From the NCBI GenBank assembly GCA_033030425.1, contig JAUFSD010000005.1:1973001-2037000 (forward strand): a DNA stretch of 64,000 nucleotides, written 5' to 3'. Of the stretch, positions 58,738-64,000 are shown piece by piece (the first letter of the stretch is position 1; each line of letters opens with the position of its first letter). The notes under the pieces were generated by a model. It was given only the letters and a program-made list of their open reading frames with translations, was not told the DNA's origin and searched no databases. Origin of the DNA: Verpa conica. Its lineage: Eukaryota > Ascomycota > Pezizomycetes > Pezizales > Morchellaceae. The position numbers and the translations under genes were made by a program.

Positions 58738-59517
58738 TATAATACTGGAGGGTGTTAGGGGTGACGTTCGCTCTGATATGTTAATGTTTAGGGGGGGGCT
58801 TGGGTTTGAGCATCGTGGGTCTAGGGGGGGCTTTAGTGGGGCATAAATCTCATTTTGTAGCTGTGAGACTTGTTAATAAATGTAAAACCTTTCAAGTGGT
58901 CTCTCCAACTATAGTTTCGTCTTTGATCTTGTTCCCTTGAGACTTGTAAAAGGTTCGTTCGTTTCTAAGTACGTAGTAGGCCCCAAGATCGCTTTAGTGG
59001 TGAAGGTTGTGGATGGGTTTGAGTAAAATTGAATATGAGATACCACTCAAGGGCGTAATCTATTGTAATCTGCAGATGTTCATACAGCCAGTTGCGGCCG
59101 GATGGCGGATACGATCTGGTGGCGGACAGGGGTCCGATTTAGCGGGGACTATCTATGAGGTACTGGACTATTGATGAGTTACTAGAATATAGGTAGGGTA
59201 CTGGACCGGATAAATGTTAGGGGGGTAGAAGTGTTACAAATTGGTTCCTGTGTTTTGGCTGACTCTCTAAAACATGAACCCATTTAGGCAGCGTTTTGGG
59301 TACCTTTCCTGTAGTCCTGTACCACTTCGATAGTCCGCACCAAGACAGCAGCAGCCTGGCGCAGGTCCAGTGTGGTCGAGCGACAGAAAACTACAGTCAT
59401 AGGGACAGAGAACCTGTCGCCCGACAGTTATTATTGACGCCAACTCTGGTCTTTTTGTCGAGCGACAGTTGACCCTAACCCAGGTCACATACCAGGAAAA
59501 AACCCTATAATAGAGTA
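58738..59517. other. Intergenic stretch with short GTCGAGCGACAG repeats
   Basis: About 0.78 kb. The palindrome-like GTCGAGCGACAG occurs at about 59371 and 59456, with a related TGTCGCCCGACAG near 59416. No gene supported. Confidence 0.45.
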
Positions 59518-59700
59518 TTGACTCGATAAATTAGCTATGCGGGCGTAACTGCCGCTTGCTATCAGATGTAAACTAGCTACCTGATCGTAAGGATTATTAT
59601 CACCAGCTAGCTTTGATGTGTTTAGAGGAGGCTCAAACGAGTTTAGAGAATACTAAGCATAGGTGGCGCTGACGCCCGCATAGCCAATTTATCGAATCAA
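59518..59700. mobile_element. TA-flanked MITE (mariner-like)
   Basis: 183 bp with ends TTGACTCGATAAATT and AATTTATCGAATCAA. The inverted repeats extend to about 30 bp (GCTATGCGGGCGT innermost) with two mismatches, and TA lies on each side (59516-59517 and 59701-59702). No ORF; likely mobilised by a Tc1/mariner transposase. Its termini differ from those of the Pogo-like element at 9925-11892. Confidence 0.7.
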
Positions 59701-59702
59701 TA

Positions 59703-60546
59703 CCTACGGTAGTATAGAGTCATTTGACAACTAAGTACTGTTAGGCACAAGTTATGTTATTCAATCGTTGTTAATTACAAAGGACGAACAGCAACAACAT
59801 CTTCTACTGGCTCCACCTAGTCCCTAAAGGACCCGTGTCCCCATATGGGGGCACGTAACTACAAAAGTCCGGATTGACTTTTCGCGGGTCATGGCAACGC
59901 CTGTACAGCACCTACTACCTAATTGGGGTAAACCTCAAAAAGACTTAAGAACGAGAGCTATCACTAAGTGAGAACTGTACATTTCTACAGTCAGATATTT
60001 CTTAAGCAAAAATACAAGTACAGCAGTGCTAAGTAGTTTTGCTGTTCTCTAAGCTTGGGTTGCCAGTAAGCCGGGGGGGGGGGGAATGCTGTCATGGAAC
60101 GTGTCATCGGTGGATGTCTTGGAATGTTTTATAAGAGCCTCAGGTGGCTCGTAGCTTAGATCATCGGAATTCATCATGTCATATCTGTCGTAATCAGGTC
60201 TCAGTGCTATCAGGAGCCAAGCCTTTCCAGGGCGATATTACAAATGCACTCTGCTCCCTGGGTATTGTATGCATTGCAACCAAGCGCCAGAAATTAGTGA
60301 ACTAAAGATAAGAACTGACAGCTTTTCAGGTACTATTAGTTACTTAAGCAATGAAAAATTCTGTAAAATAAATCACAGACTTTGCTCTTATTAGTTAATT
60401 AGGGTCTTTATTTATTCAGTGGTATCATCAGCCACCCGAGGCTTAGCGGGCTAGATTTACTTATGGCCCCTACGGCTCCCCCCCACCTTGCAATAAGAAC
60501 ATCATACTACTCAGACTTCACAGTGCTGCGCAAGCGTATCCCATAT
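59703..60546. other. Intergenic stretch
   Basis: About 0.84 kb including an 11-base G-run near 60073. No gene or structured repeat recognised. Confidence 0.45.
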
Positions 60547-60981
60547 ATGAAAAACTCCCAGAGTATGGCGAGGGAGGAGTCTAGTGGTAGGGATGACCGA
60601 GATACTAGTAGCGAGGCTTAATCTTCCGAGGCCTACGAGAGTGCAGCAGAAGAAAAACAAGTTGAAAGCAATAGCAAAAGTCACAGAGATGAACTTGAGT
60701 CCCCTACAGGCTATGCAAGCTTGACCGGCCAGCAATATCATGAAAGCGGTAATGATGGTGAAATTGAGGAGAGACCTATCCAAGTGAAAAACGAGTTTTT
60801 GACAGGACTAAGGGATCTTAATGACTCTTCTAGTCCCCTTTCATCTTCTCAACAATCTCACTCATTTCAGTCTTCCGTATCTTCAGAAGTAGCTTATTAC
60901 CATAGATTTTCGAGAAAAAACTCGTATCCGGACTGGGTCGGTCCTATCTCAGGCTTCATCGAAACTTTACCTCTACAATAA
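60547..60981 (+). pseudogene. Ser/Glu-rich hypothetical ORF with in-frame TAA
   Basis: From an ATG at 60547 the frame stays open to 60981 except for one TAA at 60619-60621. Composition on both sides is alike (RDDRDTSSEA before, SSEAYESAAEEKQ after), suggesting one disordered acidic protein with a nonsense change or a short unrecognised intron. No domain recognised. A further basic ORF at 61085-61405 could be a following exon, but I found no clean splice join. Confidence 0.3.
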
Positions 60982-61405
60982 AAAGGATGAAGAGATGTAT
61001 ATGGATGGAGAACGAATTGTACGTCCCGACTTAAATAAATGCTACATCTATTGCACCAACTTACCCTGTTCGTAGCTAACTTCCTTGGTAGAATTTGTTC
61101 CCAGAGCCGGAGCTCTCGTTAGACGATGCCCCGCAAATCAAAATAACCGACCTCCTCCCTATAGAAATCCAAAGTCATATAAAATGCCTTTAGAACGCTT
61201 TAGAGAGACTACGTATCAAATATCGATACCTCGCCTAGCACTTCTAGGGTCTAGACATCCACCTCTAAGGCGATCTACACATCTGGACATAAACAGAGAT
61301 GAAAGGGCAGAAAGAAAGCTCGATGATAAGAATGACTCCAAATCTGACGGCAGTGATACTGGGGGTAGTACTTCATCACGGAAGTATAAGCTGCGGTGGA
61401 GGTAA

Positions 61406-63419
61406 AGGATTGACTATAATGATAAATCAGTGCAGTCTAGTGAAGATTTGTGATGAAGTAGCTGTATGATTTTCAACCACTCATGTAGTGTGTACGGATA
61501 CAGAGAACGGAGGTTATAGCAAGGTTTTTCTCAGTAATTACATCAGGGCTTGAATATACTGAGATTAGAGTAATTTTGTTGTATACGGGCAAAATCTATT
61601 ATTTATTAATGGCAGACGGTGTAAATCATAAGTTGTAGCTCATAACTGTTACCTAGGAAGTATTAAAGTGACTTGTACTCACATTACATATTCCACAGGC
61701 TTCTATTTAAACTCCACTTAGATGTCATTATGAGCTACAAGGAAATAATATACCCTACTTTAGACCAACTCTAGTATACCTCCAAGGTGTGTATTATTTT
61801 AAGCTTACATAGTACTGTAAATGACATGTTAGGCCCGTAAGCCAGTTCTTTCAATATTGATGCAATAACTAGTGAGCCACGTAGATACTTGCAGTGTGAG
61901 TGATATGACGGATTACCTCATGGCAACGCAACTAATCTGCAAAATTTATGACGACGCTGGTCAGGGTTATACTGAGGCTGTGAAACTTTGCATTATGGGG
62001 CTGGTTTGTAGAGATTCGAGTTTGGTGGTGGATGATTTTAAGAATGAAGTAGAGTTGAAGATAGTCTCCCCACTAGTGGAGAATTTAGAGTCATTCTGTG
62101 AAAATGGGATAGAAGAGATTCTCAAAGGTTAAATATTGATACCTATGTAGTTAGTTATGTGTTATCCGTACCCTAAAGATTATATATGCATTTAATACTA
62201 GCGTAAAGAATTAGACTACTACTATATTCTATACAATACATGTATTTAATACCTATACCAGATCTGTCTAGACCGGGTCAAATGTTTAACGGGGCCCACC
62301 TTAGGAATTGATATAAGGGGTTGTTTTGAAGCTAAGACCAGAGGATAATGATTTTGAATGGCCCTAGGGGCACTCTGGGGGGTTTTAGGGCAACAAGAGC
62401 AATATCAGTTTTTACTTGGGCTATTTGGGCTTGCCTAGGCTCCCATGAAATATGTTTAGATGGGCTGGGCCAGTAACTTTTTTTGCCCGGGCTTGCTCAC
62501 CGGAAGACCTGGTCTAGTCCGGGCCTGGGGCTCTCAGGAGGAATATTGATGCCTTTAGTGTTCGAACTTTAGAGTAGTTCCTAGAGTTTTAAACCCTGGG
62601 CGAGTTGGGGAGATTTCTTGGGGCGGTTCCCTATTCTTTTGGGGCCAACCCCCCTTCTTTTTAATGTTCGAAATCGGTGAAAATCACCATTTATAAGCCG
62701 ATACTACCTATATTCCCGTTAGAATTGTCCCTAGAAAAATAATACATTTATACTCAATCAATATCTACTCTATATCCAACACCTTAGTAAGACCTTTAAA
62801 AGATAAATTTCTCCCCGGGAGCATGCCTGAGCACCTTATGGTAACACAGATTGCAGCCTTGGCAAGACTTAGAACCCTTCATGCTGCCATAGATGCATAT
62901 AGCCGAGGCCCCAGCCCCCACATGTCTTTCCCTATTAGAACCAACTTGGGATGAAACAGATATCTAGTAACGAATAGGGTCGATTTCCACATCAAGCCTC
63001 AAACCTTGGCATGCTTGTACCAACAGCCACCATGCAAGCGATAATGTTTTTTCTCAGCCGAGCGTTAAATTTCTGTAGCTGAAAATGTACCTGTTTAGGG
63101 AACTACTTCCAAATATCCCGGGGGCCCTACGATCCAGGTCACCCCCCAATTATCAAGACTATATTTTACTTCGCCTTCCCCGACTGATTCCCTAGTTAGA
63201 GTCTCGCCACCCCAACATGGTTCCACAGCTCTAGATGCTCTCTGTAATACCAAGGACACCCCCTCACTCCCAGCTATGTGCCCTTCTGTTACCATCCATC
63301 CTCTCAACAGCACCATTACTAGAGGATTCACACAGAGCGCTAGTGAATATCCTCGTTCACTTTAATCACACCTTCCACTACACTCGAAAAGTCCCAGGGC
63401 AAAAGGCAGAACGGTCCCG
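61406..63419. other. Mostly non-coding stretch with one possible exon
   Basis: About 2 kb. At 61872-62132 (+) an 86-codon open frame includes DMTDYLMATQLICKIYDDA and DDFKNEVELKIVSPLVENLE. It reads like a genuine helical protein segment, but its only start is GTG and no upstream exon was found. It may be a relic. The rest shows nothing supported. Confidence 0.35.
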
Positions 63420-64000
63420 ATGAAGGAAGAGATTTCAAATCCCGTCGATACCACTCGGGAACTATGGGACCAAACTTGTCAGTCACAATTACCTTCCCCT
63501 AGATAATCAAGAACTAACTCTTACAGCATCCCCGAGCCCCCTTACGGAAGAAAAGAAGCGTTTAGTCTCTAGAGACCTTGCTTCTGTATTGACTTGGCAC
63601 ATCTGGACTATAGTTTCTTGTCTTACAACTGGAGTACTGCTATTCTTCAACTTCTCCCAATATGTTATTGGTACCGAGATCGGTAGAAACACAGAAGAGA
63701 CCTCAAATATCCTTCGTGCCCTGCAATTAGCGGCGAAAGCACACGAAATTACTATCATTTCCAGCCTGGTTAACGTTGGGAGACAGATGATACAGTGGTG
63801 CTTGATAGGAGATGGAACACTACTCGGGATTCTGGGCATGGAGAACGCGCTCTCTAGCCTGTCACTACTTATATCACAGGAGTTCACAGCAGCACTTGGG
63901 TATAGTGCATCCATATTACGTGTGTGGGAGAAGCGGACTCAAGAAGAGCGCCGACGAGGAAGGGTGACGCTTAGGCTCATGGGATTCATTTCCATCGCTT
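63420..64000 (+). CDS. Multi-TM fungal membrane protein (3' partial)
   Basis: Exon 1 is 63420-63477 (ATG, MKEEISNPVDTTRELWDQT). A 49-bp intron (63478-63526, gtcagt donor, CTAAC branch, ttacag acceptor) joins it in phase 1 to an exon that stays open to the window end. The protein contains WHIWTIVSCLTTGVLLFF, a TM helix, followed by IGTEIGRNTEETSNIL and a second hydrophobic region, resembling an unnamed fungal membrane family. Basic residues near the end (RTQEERRRGRV) suggest a cytosolic loop. The long opposite-strand ORF at 63507-63914 is its shadow. The C-terminal part lies beyond the window. Confidence 0.72.

Noticed and set aside
63507..63914. 135-codon minus-strand ORF near the right end
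   Set aside because: The plus strand gives a phased two-exon membrane protein with a canonical intron; the minus ORF has no features.
1..64000. tRNA, rRNA and CRISPR features
   Set aside because: None was recognised by eye on either strand; a covariance-model scan would be needed to exclude tRNA or snRNA genes.

Overview
This 64-kb window is eukaryotic and almost certainly from a filamentous ascomycete. Genes carry short GT-AG introns (about 43-180 bp, many with CTAAC/CTAAT-like branch points). The families present are typical of Pezizomycotina: a Clr5 domain, NACHT/NB-ARC STAND proteins, an HNH_2 protein, a DUF3433 membrane protein and a kinase-ankyrin gene. Mobile elements are Pogo/mariner, chromodomain Ty3/gypsy and Tad-like LINE. 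The long AT-rich, gene-poor stretches and the TE load would suit a Pezizomycetes-type genome (truffle/morel relatives), but that placement is an inference.

Layout. 1-2.4 kb: 5'-truncated Clr5 + NB-ARC-tail + TPR gene. 4.5-6.2 kb (-): broken kinase-ankyrin gene. 7.0-8.2 kb (-): multi-TM protein. 9.9-11.9 kb: complete Pogo-like DNA transposon with TIRs and TA target duplication. 12.8-14.7 kb: secreted Ser/Thr/Pro-rich protein. 16.3-25.2 kb (-): a membrane-protein gene split by a 7.2-kb gypsy element inserted inside its signal-peptide codons. 25.3-31.8 kb (-): full-length LINE with 13-bp TSD, inserted 38 bp upstream of the start codon of that same gene. The LINE is itself split by an LTR-like element (X2), which is split by a non-coding retroposon (Y). 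A second X copy (X1) sits in the right gypsy LTR. 35.5-38.2 kb (-): ten-exon NACHT protein with no sensor repeats. 40.8-43.4 kb: two paralogous cysteine-rich small secreted proteins with the same three-exon structure. 45.5-47.0 kb (-): HNH_2 protein. 48.4-50.5 kb: ankyrin protein with a STAND-type N-terminus. 53.7-54.2 kb: MULE-like MITE full of palindromes. 54.9-58.7 kb: DUF3433 membrane protein. 59.5 kb: TA-flanked MITE. 63.4 kb to the end: 5' part of another multi-TM protein.

Functionally the window mixes NLR-like/repeat proteins (non-self recognition), candidate secreted effectors or surface proteins, and membrane proteins, in a TE-rich accessory-type compartment. The most interesting items are the paired secreted cysteine-rich proteins (identical C-x23-C-x2-C-x7-C spacing and equal 95-nt middle exons), the nested TE stack with exact target duplications, the predicted self-priming site and extra third ORF of the gypsy element, and the unusual TTTCA...TGAAA-ended LTR-like family. 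No tRNA, rRNA or CRISPR was recognised. Exon joins were worked out by eye from splice signals, reading phase and family resemblance; no alignment or expression data were available.
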